A stretch of 64,000 nt of DNA from contig OY725494.1 in NCBI GenBank assembly GCA_963281255.1, forward strand, positions 186,001 to 250,000, given 5' to 3'. Origin of the DNA: Aphrocallistes beatrix (taxonomy: Eukaryota; Porifera; Hexactinellida; Sceptrulophora; Aphrocallistidae). The notes under the pieces were generated by a model, which saw only the letters and a program-made list of their open reading frames with translations, made no database searches and had not been told where the DNA came from. Positions 1 through 12,200 of the stretch are shown here, piece after piece; position 1 is the stretch's first letter, and each line of letters begins with the position of its first letter. The position numbers and the translations under genes are program-made.

Positions 1-1740
1 AAGGAGAGAGTGAAAGTGATCCAGAGAGTCAAACAGACCATTTCAGAAAACCCAAAGGAGCAAAAGAAACTACCACCAAGGTATCATATTGAATAGTGAC
101 ACGATACGTATTCATATACAGTGGAACCTGTATATAACGGCCACCCAAGGGACAGGTAGTGGCCGTTATAGACAGGTGATGGCCGTTATACACAGTTTTA
201 GGGTCAGTAAGAGACTACAAACGGGTGGCCGCTGGCCGCGTTGAGCAGGTGACCGCTATACACAGGTTCAATATTATGAAATTTCGGACGGGACTGTTCA
301 TTGGTGACCGATATAGACATTTGACCGTTATATAGAGTGGCCGCTATAGCAGGTTCGACTGTACTTTCTATACCAGTGGTATTCAAACTGGGTACGCCGG
401 CTCTCAAATTTTTATATCACAACATATTATTAATAATAGCATGAGTTAGCTGACAGAAAATTAAAAAACAGTCTGGGGGTACTCTTGGGAAAAAGGTTTG
501 AAGACCACTGTTCTATACCACGACTACATTCGAATGTGAGAAATCCTCCGCCCTACGGGCGTCTCATTATTTGGTTTAATTAACCGCCCGTAGGACGCCT
601 GATGCAAACATAAATTGTTCGCTACCCGCGCAGCAAAAGTGAGTTAGAGACGCTAATGGTTGAAGTAATGTGTTTTGAGTAGAGTGTGCTCCTATGCTAT
701 TCTATTGAATCTATGAACCAATATAATAGTATGGCCGCAGTGTTTTTTTAAGCTAAATTAGAGGGCCCAAAAGGACCTCTAATTTCTCTTCAGGGACCTC
801 TAATTTCTTAACATTCGTAATGTACTGAATATCATAAAATGTAGTATTCCAGGTAAGGGAGCTCTAATCTTTTGCAGGGCCCTCTGAGCAAATCCTTAAA
901 AAAACCCTGAGTATGGGATGTATTGAACTTCATTAAAAGTTCCCTCTCGACCGTAGTTCCTCTCTTAGAAGGGATTTAAGAGATAATGACTTATATGTTT
1001 ATGGAAGTGTAGCTATATGTGTAGATTGTAACTTATCCATTCGATGTTTATATATACCTTTCCGTTACAGTTACTTACCTCCATCACAACGTAAAGGCAC
1101 TATACTAGACACTACCAATAACCGAAGGCAAAGATCTCAACCAACCAACAAAAACACTAAAACACAACCAAATTCTCGCTTAACTCAGCTTAACATATCT
1201 CCCTCAATGGCCCATCACTACCCTAGCATCGATTCCAGCATATCTCTATCTGTCAACAGTGAGAATAGCGGTGAGAAGAAAAATCGAATTAAAAAACTTC
1301 AACCTCGTACAATCCGTAATAGCGGTAACACTACGAGGAGTAGGGGTAAGCCTAACACGAATATGACACAAGAAAATGTAAACAAAAATAAAGAAAACAA
1401 CACTCCAACACCTAACTATAATATACCACCACCTCCACCAGATATACCAAGCAGTTTTAAAGAAGATGAAAATAAAGTGAAAAAAATAAACCTTTCTAAA
1501 AATGTGTCTCAAAAGTTGCCCACACAAAAGGCTGCTACGCAAAATCCCCACGAGACAATGATGAAAATGATACGAAGTGGGATTCGGTTAAAACCAACTC
1601 AACATGACAAACTAGACAGTCCTAGCACGACATTGACGAGTGATGCTCACGCCTCATTACTGAAGGTTGTAGCCACGATTGGATTATCCACACAGGACTC
1701 TGATTCCGATTCTCCCAACGGAGAAGACTCGAATTGGTAG
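1..1740 (+). CDS. JMY/WHAMM-like Arp2/3 activator, C-terminal part (partial, 5' end outside window)
   Basis: Proposed exons are 1-80 (open in frame 1, charged and helical, ending at a GT donor at 81-82) and 1071-1740 (acceptor TTTCCGTTACAG). The phases match: two bases before the intron and one after give a Ser codon. The frame stays open upstream of the ATG at 1207 as far as the acceptor, so 1207 need not be the start. From 1207 the 177 residues contain a basic Asn/Thr-rich stretch, a poly-proline run (IPPPPPDIP, near residue 73), a WH2-like actin-binding helix (ETMMKMIRSGIRLKPT, from residue 116), a short amphipathic helix (ASLLKVVATIGL) and an acidic tail ending in Trp (DSDSDSPNGEDSNW). 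Proline-rich, WH2, central and acidic-Trp in that order is the WCA arrangement of Arp2/3 nucleation-promoting factors; a single WH2 after a coiled coil is most like WHAMM/JMY. The identification rests on motif order only. Confidence 0.6.
81..1070 (+). other. Intron of the WCA-type gene
   Basis: GT at 81-82 and AG at 1069-1070 bound this inferred intron. It holds the inverted-repeat element at 119-361. A short inverted GC-rich motif (CCCTACGGGCG / CGCCCGTAGG) lies at 550-600; similar motifs occur near 15585, 27634 and 49808. No coding signal is apparent elsewhere in it. Confidence 0.5.
119..361. repeat. TA-flanked inverted-repeat element (MITE)
   Basis: The ends are near-perfect inverted copies: CAGTGGAACCTG... 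on the left and ...CAGGTTCGACTG on the right, each bordered by TA, so TA is the likely target duplication. The motif GTGGCCGTTATA recurs inside. There is no coding capacity. The CAGT...ACTG ends and TA target resemble pogo/Tigger-type non-autonomous elements. Confidence 0.75.
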
Positions 1741-2208
1741 CTTTTGTACAGATGGACTATTGTATTGAATTGTGATGTGTTTATTTTGAGGAATATTATT
1801 ATTTTTGAGAATTTATTTACAAATATTTCTACTGCAAAGCTCCGATTACAGCATTAACTTCATTGAAATGTTACATTCTTATTTCAAAGTTACAATCGAC
1901 TCTGCTTGATTAGGACATATCATGTCTGATATTTTGATACGATTATTTGGAGTTCTCTATTAACCAATGTAGTTTAGTATTAGCTGCTATGTATGGGAGC
2001 TATTCCGTTCCTAAAAATTTGTCTGCATTGAGCGGTTCTCCCAAGGAACCGATATCCCAATTAAGCGGAGTTGCTATGTTCTTATGAAGCATAGAGACTA
2101 ATACAGAATTTCGTCTGTCCTTTGAGAAATCCACTTATTAATTGGTACAGAATATCAGTGTACGAAGTCTCCCAATTATGGGAGTCAGCTGTAGTAGCGA
2201 TGTAAAGC
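1741..2208. other. Intergenic, with a decayed MITE
   Basis: No gene is seen. Around 1960-2090 there is a degraded copy of the CAGTCAACTCCGCTTAATCGGGAC family (traces of TATTAGCTGCTATG, CCATTCCGTTCCT-like and CCAATTAAGCGGAG), better preserved near 54.3, 58.3 and 59.2 kb. Confidence 0.5.
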
Positions 2209-3388
2209 TAAGTTGACTAATTCATTAAAAATGGCAAAGAATTATGAATTATTCGAATAATTCATAATTCAAGCATGAATTAGTCAATCATAAGCTAAGT
2301 TGAGAAATTCATGAATTATTGAATAATTCGAATAATTCATAATTCAGGAATTATGAAATCCTTACTGTTAAAACTCGATTAATGTTTGTCTATATACATA
2401 TATATATATATAGAAGCGCGCTTCGCTTGCTTGCGCTGCTGGCGGGCACTTCGTGTCCGCCGGAGCTCCCTTCGGTCGCCTGAAGGTGACATTGGTTAAT
2501 TATTAGGGAGAAATCATCTCTAAATATGTGCATCTTAGTTTTAAAATCGATATCACTCGAAAAATCACCAAATTTGTCAATTTTTGACGTCATAATTCCA
2601 TGATGAGTCGACATTTTGCTCTGAGCTCAGAACCTACTGGAGCCATAGCCAAACTGACTATTTCGAATCTGGAATCAGATTTTTAGTATCTTTTTGAATT
2701 TGAACGGATTGCCCTTCATGAAATAATCCGAATTACTATTATTTGTATGCGAAAGAATCAAGTGTTGAAATACTTTTGTCCGCTTAGTGTATATATACAT
2801 ATATATATATCTATATATATGTAACGAATTGATTGAAGAAACTGTCGGGCGCAGAAAGCTGATTTTTGCCATGTGGGAGTTTTTTGGCTATAGCTCCATT
2901 AAGTCCTGACCTCAGACGAAAATGTCAACTCATCATCGAATTATGACGTCATAGTCACCTTTTATAATTGGAAATTTCAATTTTTCGACTTTAACTCAGT
3001 CATTTTAGTATGATAAAAGGCTAAAATTTTCATAGACTGTGTATATTGATATCTCACATATAATATAACTATCATAAATAAATGATGACTCATCACTTAG
3101 TTATGACGTCATCATTACGCATCAAAATATTTTAAAAATTGACTAATTTTGTGATTTTCGTGTGATATCGATTATAACAGTAGGACAGACGTATTTAGAG
3201 ATGTTATCTCCCATATAACTAAATAATGGTGACCATAGGCGCCCTAAGGGCGCCTCCGGCAGACACAAAGTGCCGCCAGCCGCGCATCGCAAGCAAGCGA
3301 AGCGCGCTTGTATTCCAATAATTCAGAATCTTGAATTATGAATTATTCGAAAAATTCAATAATTCATGAATTTCTCAACTTAGATGTA
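2209..3388. repeat. Palindromic AAGTTGAC/GAATTATTCG element, split by an insertion
   Basis: A short copy (2209-2285) is followed by a left arm at about 2292-2355 (AAGTTGAGAAATTCATGAAT...). Its inverted right arm is at about 3313-3386 (...ATTCATGAATTTCTCAACTT). The DNA between the arms is a different element (2359-3312), so the arms are one palindromic element opened by a later insertion. Related sequence occurs at 53735-53810 and 61540-61770. Confidence 0.65.
2359..3312. mobile_element. Non-autonomous element with GCGCGCTTCGCTTGC-type inverted ends
   Basis: It starts TCCTTACTGTTAAAACTCGA, then a TA-rich run, then GCGCGCTTCGCTTGCTTGCG... and a GGAGCTCCCTT segment. Near the right end the same GC-rich block returns in inverse orientation (...GCAAGCAAGCGAAGCGCGCT, 3285-3310). 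The AT-rich middle repeats TATGACGTCAT motifs and has no long ORF. A second copy is at 56748-57275; fragments lie at 8553-8575 and on both sides of the Penelope-like element (27668-27730, 29230-29310). Confidence 0.6.
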
Positions 3389-3513
3389 AAGTGATACTTT
3401 TAAGATTAATTAAGCTAGAAAGTATACACTGCACTATCTGAATGAGAATAGGAGCTTATCTTCTTAATACAAATACTCTAGAGCTATTTCATTGAGTAAT
3501 TATATAGAAACTA
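3389..3513 (+). promoter_or_regulatory. Duplicated 5' flank of NHL copy A
   Basis: About 125 bases directly upstream of the first NHL-family ATG are nearly identical to 5787-5912 upstream of copy B (TAAAGTGATACTTT, GAATGAGAATAGGAGCTTAT and CTCTAGAGCTATT occur in both). Copies at 29.4, 32.6 and 34.3 kb have unrelated upstream DNA, so A and B were duplicated with their presumptive promoter. No TATA box or initiator can be assigned confidently. Confidence 0.45.
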
Positions 3514-4750
3514 ATGGCTACAGCTAATCCTACTCCACCAGATCATGGAGAAGATAATTTTGTGTTAGAACTGAGGAGAGTTCGAGAACAAATCAAACAG
3601 AAATTTATCGAATTGATTGATTGTGTTAAAGCGAGAGAATGTAAACTGTTGAAAGAGTTGGATACCATTCTAGCATCTTATCACTCTTATCGAGACGAAG
3701 TTCAGAAACAAGAAAATGAAGACACTCGAAGATTCTAAAAAGTTTTTAGAAGAGCAATTGAGAAAATCTTCAGTTAAAAGATTCCACGAAAAAATGATAA
3801 AACAAACTGAGGACGAAATCAAATCTATTAAGTTTCCAGCAGAACCTAAAATTGTCCATTTTGTTTGTGATAATAACAGAATGTTTGTGGAATTAAACAA
3901 TTTGGGAGAGTTGGTAGAAAAGGTAAGAAGTGGTGTTGACTATAAGAGTAAGGTGCATCCTGTAGTGAGTGTTTGTGAGAAAGGAAATGGAATGGAACAG
4001 CTGAACAATCCATGGGAAGTGACAGTTGATAATAAAACAGGTAACATTTATGTTGCAGATCAAGGTAATAACTGTGTGAAAGTGTTTGATAGCTCTGGAA
4101 AGATCTTATTCAAAATTGGAGATAGTGATGGTGAAGGAAATATGTCACAGTCTAGAGGTTTAGTTATTAGTGAAGATAGAATCCTTATCTCTAATGCTAA
4201 TCATATTATTCTGATTTATCAATTGAATGGTAATTTTGTTTCTAAAATTGGTAAACATGGGAAAGGTAAGATTGAATTTAGTAGTCTTTATGGTCTTGCT
4301 TGTAATGAATCGAATGGAGATATTTACATTTGTGATTATGGTAACAATCGTATTCAAATACTTTCTAAAGAACTTCACATCAAATCTCAGTTTGGTTCTG
4401 ATAAACTCAAACATCCTCGTGGAGTGAAACTATCAAAAGAATACATTTTTATTCTGGATGAGTCTAATCCTTGTATACATTTGTATGACTACAATCTCAT
4501 TCTACAGAAGAGTGTCGTTTCTAGAGGAGAAGGAATGCAAGTTGTTAATCCTTTATGTTTCTTTATTGGTGATTCTAACAATTTTCTCATTTCTGACTAT
4601 GGTTCTAATTCTATTCAAATCTTCAATCCTGATTTCGAATTGATTCATAAGATAAACACTTCCACACGTCCTATGGGAGTTGTTGTAGATAATCAAGGAA
4701 GAATTATAATAGTCTGTCAAGCTAACAAAAATTGTCTTCAGATATTTTAG
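3514..4750 (+). pseudogene. Coiled-coil/NHL family copy A, frameshifted
   Basis: Intronless. The first frame (3514-3738) gives MATANPTPPDHGEDNF and the start of the coiled coil, then stops. The second frame, open to 4750, gives the rest of the coiled coil and six NHL-type strands (GNIYVADQGNNCVKVFDSSG and similar). The shift lies near 3705-3720, where the intact copies read through with a KEKKEAFEKTK-type segment. Downstream the propeller is fully open and ends in the family's LQIF terminus. A sequencing error is possible, so this could be a functional gene; as given it is broken. Its flank is shared with copy B. Confidence 0.8.
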
Positions 4751-5786
4751 AGCATCGATTATATAAACACTCAATTACCAAAAATTAGACTTCTTTTCTT
4801 TGACCCTTGCTTGCCTTCAAAAATAATTTGCTTTTTTATTTAACTATTCGTATTTGCCTTTTGGCTTATTTACAATAATTCTCAGTATCTTCTAAAATGT
4901 ATTCACTATTTATAATGCTATATGCATATTGATGTTTTACTGTATGTCCTAATCATACTGTGTATCCTCGAAGAGTAGCCGGGACGATTATTCATATTTA
5001 CCCCCATTTACCTCCTAATGGAAAATTGTTGGCTCTTGTACCGATCAAATAATACCAAACGAGTGTGCGCATCGGGCGATTTGAAGAAATAATTAATTAA
5101 TTAATTTTAGAATCAGAAGATTAACCATGTCCCGTTTCTTAAGGTGTCGGAGAAATTAATTAGCTACTTTTCTTTCCTACCACCCATAAATTACAACCGC
5201 CACTTTTTTGTAAATTTAGAAGATAGTATGTAGTAAATAAAGAATAGTAAGTAGTAAGTACAAAAATTTTCCCATCCTCCACTTCTAATTTTAAAAAGTA
5301 AGCGCCCTCTCGCTCCTAGAATATCGAAGCTTTCTCCTCTGCGCTCCTCTAAAGTATTTTGAAATCAAAAAGAGCTACAGTCAGGATCGCTTATTATGAA
5401 CCCACTTAAATGAACATTCGATTCTTTTGAACTAACTTCCTGGTCCAAATTTCATTAGTTAGATGTATTGAATTCATACTTGCCAACTGTTCCGCTTTTT
5501 CGGATAAATATTGAAAGTATGTCCCGAGAAAACGTTACAAAATGCGGAATTTTCCTACTTTTAGTGTATTGGACTAATGTGAATGCACTATATCCCGTTA
5601 AAATACTATTTATATCCAGCTTTTTCCTTGCAGAGATTGGCATATACGTATGTGAATAAAGTTTACATATTATGAATATCTCGAATATAAATACATATTT
5701 TGTTTCCCTGGTGTCTAAATATTATCTCACATCTGGGTGGGGGGCGGAATTTTGTCTCAGTACGCAACTACCTATAGTAGCAATGT
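4751..5786. other. Spacer between NHL copies A and B
   Basis: No gene seen. An AT-rich stretch follows copy A. One end of the CAGTCAGGGTCGCTTATTATGAACC element family is at about 5379-5485 without its partner end. Small ORFs here show no recognisable feature. Confidence 0.5.
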
Positions 5787-5912
5787 AAAGTGATACTTTA
5801 ATGATTAATTAAGCTAGAAAGTAGACACTGTACTATCTGAATGAGAATAGGAGCTTATCTTCTTAATACAAATACTCTAGAGCTATTCCATTGAGTAATT
5901 ATATTGAAACTA
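5787..5912 (+). promoter_or_regulatory. Duplicated 5' flank of NHL copy B
   Basis: Near-identical to 3389-3513 upstream of copy A, up to the ATG at 5913. The duplication unit therefore includes the proximal promoter region. Confidence 0.45.
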
Positions 5913-7154
5913 ATGGCTACAGCTAATCCTACTCCACCAGATCATGGAGAAGATAATTTTATATTAGAACTGGAGAGAGTTCGAAAACAAGTCAAACAGA
6001 AATTTATCGAATTGATTGATTGTGTGAAAGCGAGAGGATGTAAACTGTTGAAAGAGTTGGATACCATTCTAGCATCTTATCACATTTATCGAGATGAAAC
6101 TAGAAAACTAGAAGAGAAGAAACAAGATCTAGAAAGAACTAAAATATTTCTGATCGAAGAATTGAAAAAGTCCACAGTGAAAGGACTCCATGAAAATTTC
6201 CTAACGCAAACGGAGAAAGAACTCATTTCTATTAAGTTTCCTCCACAACCTAAAATGGTTCATTTTGTTTGTGAGAACAACAGAATGCTTGCAGAATTGA
6301 ACAAGTTGGGGGAGTTAGTAGAAAAGATAAAAACTGTTGTTGACTATAATAGTATAGTACATCCTAAAGTGAGTGTTTGTGAAAATGGTAAAGGAATGGA
6401 GCAGCTGTGCAATCCATGGGGAGTGGCAGTTGATAATAAAACAGGTAATATTTATGTTGCAGATCAAGGTAATCACTGTGTTAAAGTGTTTGATAGCTCT
6501 GGAAAAATCTTATTCAAATTTGGAGATAGTGATGGTGAAGGAAAAGTGTCATATCCTAGCGGTTTAGTTATTAGCAAAGATAGAATTCTAATCTCTAGTG
6601 GTAATAATAATATTCTTATTTATCAATTGGATGGCAAATTTGTTTCTAAAATTGGAAAATACGGGAATGGTCAGATTGAATTTAATAATCCTGATGGTCT
6701 TGCTTGTAATGAATGGAATGGAGATATTTACATTTGTGATTATGGTAACAATCGTATTCAAATACTTTGTAAAGAAATTCAATTCAAATCTCAGTTTGGT
6801 GCTGATAAACTCAAACATCCTCGTGATGTGAAACTGTCGAAAGAGTACATTTTTATTCTGGATGTGTCTAATCCTTGTATGCATTTGTATGACTACAATC
6901 TCATTCTACAGAAGAGTGTCGTTTCTAGAGGAGAAATAATGCAAGTTGTTATTCCTTTCTATTTCTGTATTGATGTTACGAGCAATATTCTCATTTCTGA
7001 CTTTGGTTCTAATTCTATTAGAATTTTCAATCTTGAATTTGAACTGACTCATAAGATAAACATTTCTACACACCCTATGGGAGTTGTTGTAGATAATCAA
7101 GGAAGAATTATAGTAGTCTGTCAAGCTGACAAACATTGTCTTCAGATATTTTAG
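5913..7154 (+). CDS. Coiled-coil/NHL-repeat protein, copy B (intact)
   Basis: A single open exon of 413 residues. The start is the ATG at 5913 (MATANPTPPDHGEDNF, the same in every copy); upstream in-frame codons lack ATG. Residues about 16-130 are strongly helical and charged (ELERVRKQVKQKF, KARGCKLLKELD), consistent with a dimerising coiled coil. A six-bladed NHL-type propeller follows from about residue 155: NPWGVAVDNKTGNIYVADQG, then DGLACNEWNGDIYICDYGNN, ending PMGVVVDNQGRIIVVCQA...LQIF. This is the coiled-coil plus NHL part of TRIM-NHL proteins without RING or B-box, so no ubiquitin-ligase activity is predicted. NHL propellers of this type can bind RNA or protein; the ligand here is unknown. 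The sequence has no signal peptide or membrane span. It is the central member of a tandem family in this window. Confidence 0.85.
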   Translation: MATANPTPPDHGEDNFILELERVRKQVKQKFIELIDCVKARGCKLLKELDTILASYHIYRDETRKLEEKKQDLERTKIFLIEELKKSTVKGLHENFLTQTEKELISIKFPPQPKMVHFVCENNRMLAELNKLGELVEKIKTVVDYNSIVHPKVSVCENGKGMEQLCNPWGVAVDNKTGNIYVADQGNHCVKVFDSSGKILFKFGDSDGEGKVSYPSGLVISKDRILISSGNNNILIYQLDGKFVSKIGKYGNGQIEFNNPDGLACNEWNGDIYICDYGNNRIQILCKEIQFKSQFGADKLKHPRDVKLSKEYIFILDVSNPCMHLYDYNLILQKSVVSRGEIMQVVIPFYFCIDVTSNILISDFGSNSIRIFNLEFELTHKINISTHPMGVVVDNQGRIIVVCQADKHCLQIF

Positions 7155-7592
7155 CTTCTCCCCTTCACATTGATTATATAGACACTCGATGACCAAAAAT
7201 TATACTTATTTTCTTTGCGTCCTTGCCTTCAATAATACTTTAATTTTTAACACTAATTTTCAGTGTCTACTTTTATTTACTATTTATAATGTTGCATGTA
7301 TATTATTATCTTGCTATACATCCTAATCATATTGTATATCCTAGAAGAGTTTCCTTATTATTATTTATAATTAATAATCGTACCACCCCGGGTGACACTT
7401 CTAGCGGGCATAGTATTGCCCCTTATAGGGCGGAGAATTCATTCAAATTTTATCTCAACATATGTACTGCATATCCTCGATTAGTACCCGTGCGATTATA
7501 AATATTTAGCCAGATTTACCCCTCGAATGAAAATTTCAGAGCAAAGACATTAATTAAGTTCATTTATACACGCAGATTCCATATTAGTATGT
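7155..7592. other. Spacer between NHL copies B and C
   Basis: AT-rich DNA that keeps some similarity to the 3' flank of copy A (CATATTG/TATCCTAATCATA motifs near 7300 and 4940) and to that of copy C near 8850, as expected for tandem duplication. No gene seen. Confidence 0.4.
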
Positions 7593-8647
<1,055 letters not shown>

Positions 8648-9255
8648 CTTCTCCTCATCACATTGTTTATATGAACATTCAATGGCCAAGTATTATACTT
8701 CTTTTCCCTGCATTCTTGCCTTGAATTCAATAATAATTTGCTTTTTATTTGAATTTTTAGTACATTTTTTTAAAAGTTTTATTTACACTAATTCTCAGTT
8801 TACGTATTTTTGAGATTTATAATCCTACGTGCATATTGATATCTTGCTATGTATCCTAATCATACTGTATATCCTCGAAGAGTAGCCGTGACGAGTATTT
8901 ATCTTTAGTTCTATTTTCCGAGGCTGTGGCAAGACTGTATACTTCACTCGAATTTATGCTGAAATTCAATGCAAACCCACATTTCTGATCAAAATTCGGA
9001 TAAAAATATAGTCTCAATCACGTTTTTTAAGCTCGATCTTGGTGTAAAATTATCCACAATTTTTTGGAGTTAAACCACAATTCATATTTTTCAGTGGTTA
9101 GCAGCACATTAAGCTGAGTTCCACCAAGGTTCAACCCTTATCTCGATCGAGGCTCCCTGCACGTCCGTAGATGAGCTAAACCTGATCCAGATCTTTTGAA
9201 ACTTTTTAAATTTCATCAACTTAGCTTTTGAAAACTAAAAAAATATTAATATACC
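8648..9255. other. Spacer before the first GRHPR gene
   Basis: The first 250 bases resemble the 3' flank of NHL copy B. A half-copy of the TTTCTGATCAAAATT element is at about 8950-9010 and a palindromic repeat at 9021-9150. The presumed promoter of the GRHPR gene lies in the last 100 bases; no core element can be assigned. Confidence 0.4.
9021..9150. repeat. AAGCTCGATCTTGGTGTAA palindromic repeat, copy 1
   Basis: Left arm TTTTTTAAGCTCGATCTTGG and an inverse-oriented right arm (CACCAAGGTTCAACCCTT). Related copies lie at 18730-18840 in the GPAT intron and 23650-23795 in a PPWD1 intron. Non-coding MITE-like family of about 130 bp. Confidence 0.55.
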
Positions 9256-12200
9256 ATGCAAACTGAAGAATCTACTCGTAAATACAAAGTATTCCTAACC
9301 AGAAGAGTCCCAGAGCCAGCTTGGAAACTTCTGAAGGAGAATGGTAGTAATTTGGAGCTGTGCGTAAGAGACTCTGAAGACGTGATTCCCTACGAGGAGC
9401 TGTTGGAGGGAGTGGTGGGGATAGATGCGTTGTATTGTTTCTTGACTGATAAGGTGGATACAAATGTCCTCGAAGCAGCTGGACCCAATCTCAAGGTAAA
9501 TGCTGTGACTTAAAAACGTAATTAGCTCCCGGAGTGAGAGAGAATTTGGTATTTTGAGTGAAGAATGACAGTTGCGGTGCTACAAGTAAATTACATTTGA
9601 AATGGTTAAAATGGCGGATTTGAGGACGGAAAATGCAAAATGGACACCAAGAATTAGCATTTTATGAACCGAGGGTCCAACAGAATTTTATGGGGCGGTT
9701 TAATCTTAGGAATCTTCCATTGCGTATTTATCCCTTGAAATAGGATAGACACTCACACTTGTGTTCAGTTTTGCACTCTTTCCTATTACTTCTGTCTGCT
9801 GAGTTACGTATAGTTGAACTCGGATAAGACATACCCCTTCGGAAATCGGAAAATAGTACGTACGTATTAACCGAGTTGATATTACATAAGAATCTACGCA
9901 TATAATTAATGAACTTTGGTTCAGAGAAATGAGTACGTACCAAGCCGAAATACGTCTTATCCCGAGTACGTACTAATCGAGTTCTAATGTATTATAAATG
10001 CAACTTAGATAATCTCAACTATCTCCGCTGGATCTGACCATATCGATCTCGTCACTTGCAAAAAACTCTCCATCCAAGTTTCAAACGTGCCAGGCGTCCT
10101 AACTAACGCCTGTGCTGACTTCAGCATCGGTCTCCTCCTCTCGGTCAGTCGGAGGATCGCCGAGGCTGTGGCCCGAGCGAAGAGCGGGGATTGGCCCCCT
10201 TGGCACCCCATGTGGATGTGTGGCCCCTCTCTCCACGGGAGCACTGTGGGCATCGTTGGACTGGGACAGATTGGACAAGCCGTGGCGAGGCGTCTGAAAG
10301 GCTTCGGAGTGGAGAGAATACTTTATACTGCGACCACACGCAAACCAGAAATTGAAAAGGTAATATTATATCACTATATTATAATCAACCACATTCCTTA
10401 TAACTTCCATTGTAAAATATATTAATTTAGTATTGTAATACGCTAGTTAGCTATGATGATAACAGACTAGAGTCTCCGAGATGTTGTGTATGCAACAGTG
10501 TGGACAACCCTTGGCTGTCTGAGCTTCACATTCCATTTAGTCTAAGTCAGAGGTCGGCAACCTATGGCACGCGGAGTTGAAAATATATTTGGGTCGACAG
10601 ACCGACATTTATGTATATTCAGGGGGCGGTTACCCTAGGCAAGCGTGCCACTGGTACACAAGGTCATAAATATAATGACATTATAGGTAAACTGGTACAC
10701 TTCATTCAAAAGGTTGCCGGCCTCTGGTCTAAGTCATACTTTTGGCTTATATTTATTTTCCGTTTGTTGCAGCACAGCACAGTCGAAGCTTTTACTAACG
10801 GATGTAATATTATTCTGTTGGCAATTAAATTGTGTTTTTTTGGCTAACATTATTTTGGCAAATAAATAGCAATTGTGACTCCTATCTTGTTTGTCAATAA
10901 TGGATAATGGAATTTACTTGCCAAAAGAACACAATTTAGTTGCCAAAATAATGACAAATCCTTTTGGTAACTTTAAGTCTTCGGAAGCAAAATTAGTTGG
11001 ATTGGAACCAATATATGAATTGAGCTCAAAATATAATGGGATCCTCTCAGTTCCTCCTTAAGGCCATTGCCTTTATGTTAATCAAAAATGTTAAGGCTCA
11101 TCCACCATATTATTCCCATAGAACTGATACAATTTATACAAACAGTGGTAAGGACATGGCGAATGGCGGAACCTTCGTCCCCCTGAAATGTCCCTTTCGC
11201 ACCTACTGATTTATGAATCAAAATGCCTCATTTTCACCCTTTTTTTTCAAACATACTTCACTCCAAAAGCCTCACTTTCCGTTCCTTACATATTAGTGCC
11301 TGTTTATTTTAGTCTCTAATGAGACCAAAATTCCGGGACCAAAATTCCAGGGACGAAAGTTCCGCTACCCGGACATGGTCTGTTACCAGCCGCACCGCTT
11401 CCTACGGCTATGACGTATAAATACACACCATTATGACTGCCATATCCTTTAAAGAATAATGTTAGCCACTCCTATTCCTAACCCTCACTTCATCCATCCC
11501 AAGACAGCTGAATCAATGTTCTACAACACATTCACGAAGAACAAAGAACGCAATCCCTTCCTACAAGCTTGCTTCAACATAGAACCTTCCCAGTCCTTGC
11601 TTGTACAGTATGACGCATACAAACACGTGCTGGGAGAGTATGCATTGAATGAAGAGCTGCTTTTCCATGGCACTAAAGTGGAATGTGATATTGTGAAAAC
11701 GAAGAAACTATGCGATTCGAAGGAATGTAGTGTATGCTCCATTTCCAAAATCGGTTTTAAACTTGACAAAAGTGGAACTTTGCGTCCCTGGTCGCGTTTT
11801 GGACACGGAATCTACTTGGCACCTAACTCTTCAAAGTCACACGAGTACACGATCGGTTCCTATAACGTCAGGACACTTCTCCTCTGCAAAGTCATTACTG
11901 GGAAGAAATACGAGACATATAAGAATATGACAATGTTGCGAGACGCACCGAAAGGATTCCATAGCGTCCATGGTAAAGTGGGTGGGGCTTTGAATTATGA
12001 AGAAATCGTCGTCTATAACGATCAGTGCATCCTCCCACTCGCGATACTAGTCTACCAGCTGGAAGGAGTGGACAGACTGATCAAGTGAACGCTTATCTAT
12101 ATTGCTTTCTATTATCCATGGTTTGGATTACTAAAATTAATTGATTGATATATTTTGTTTCATGCATGTTTTCTGGCTATTTTTTTGAAATTTTATCTTA

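Noticed and set aside
1246..1551. Minus-strand ORF with Trp/Phe-rich translation
   Set aside because: Antisense of the poly-proline, Lys/Asn-rich plus-strand exon; no conserved feature.
4160..4774. Overlapping plus and minus ORFs inside the NHL copies
   Set aside because: The same shadow frames recur in every copy and encode Ile/Asn-rich nonsense; the NHL frame explains the DNA.
5904..5912. Start of NHL copy B three codons upstream (also before copy E)
   Set aside because: The upstream codon is TTG, not ATG, and lies in diverged flank; all copies align from the ATG of MATANPTPP.
10005..10339. Minus-strand ORFs across GRHPR exon 2 (repeated at 14470-14930)
   Set aside because: Antisense shadows of the GC-rich exon; GRHPR motifs are on the plus strand with valid splice sites.
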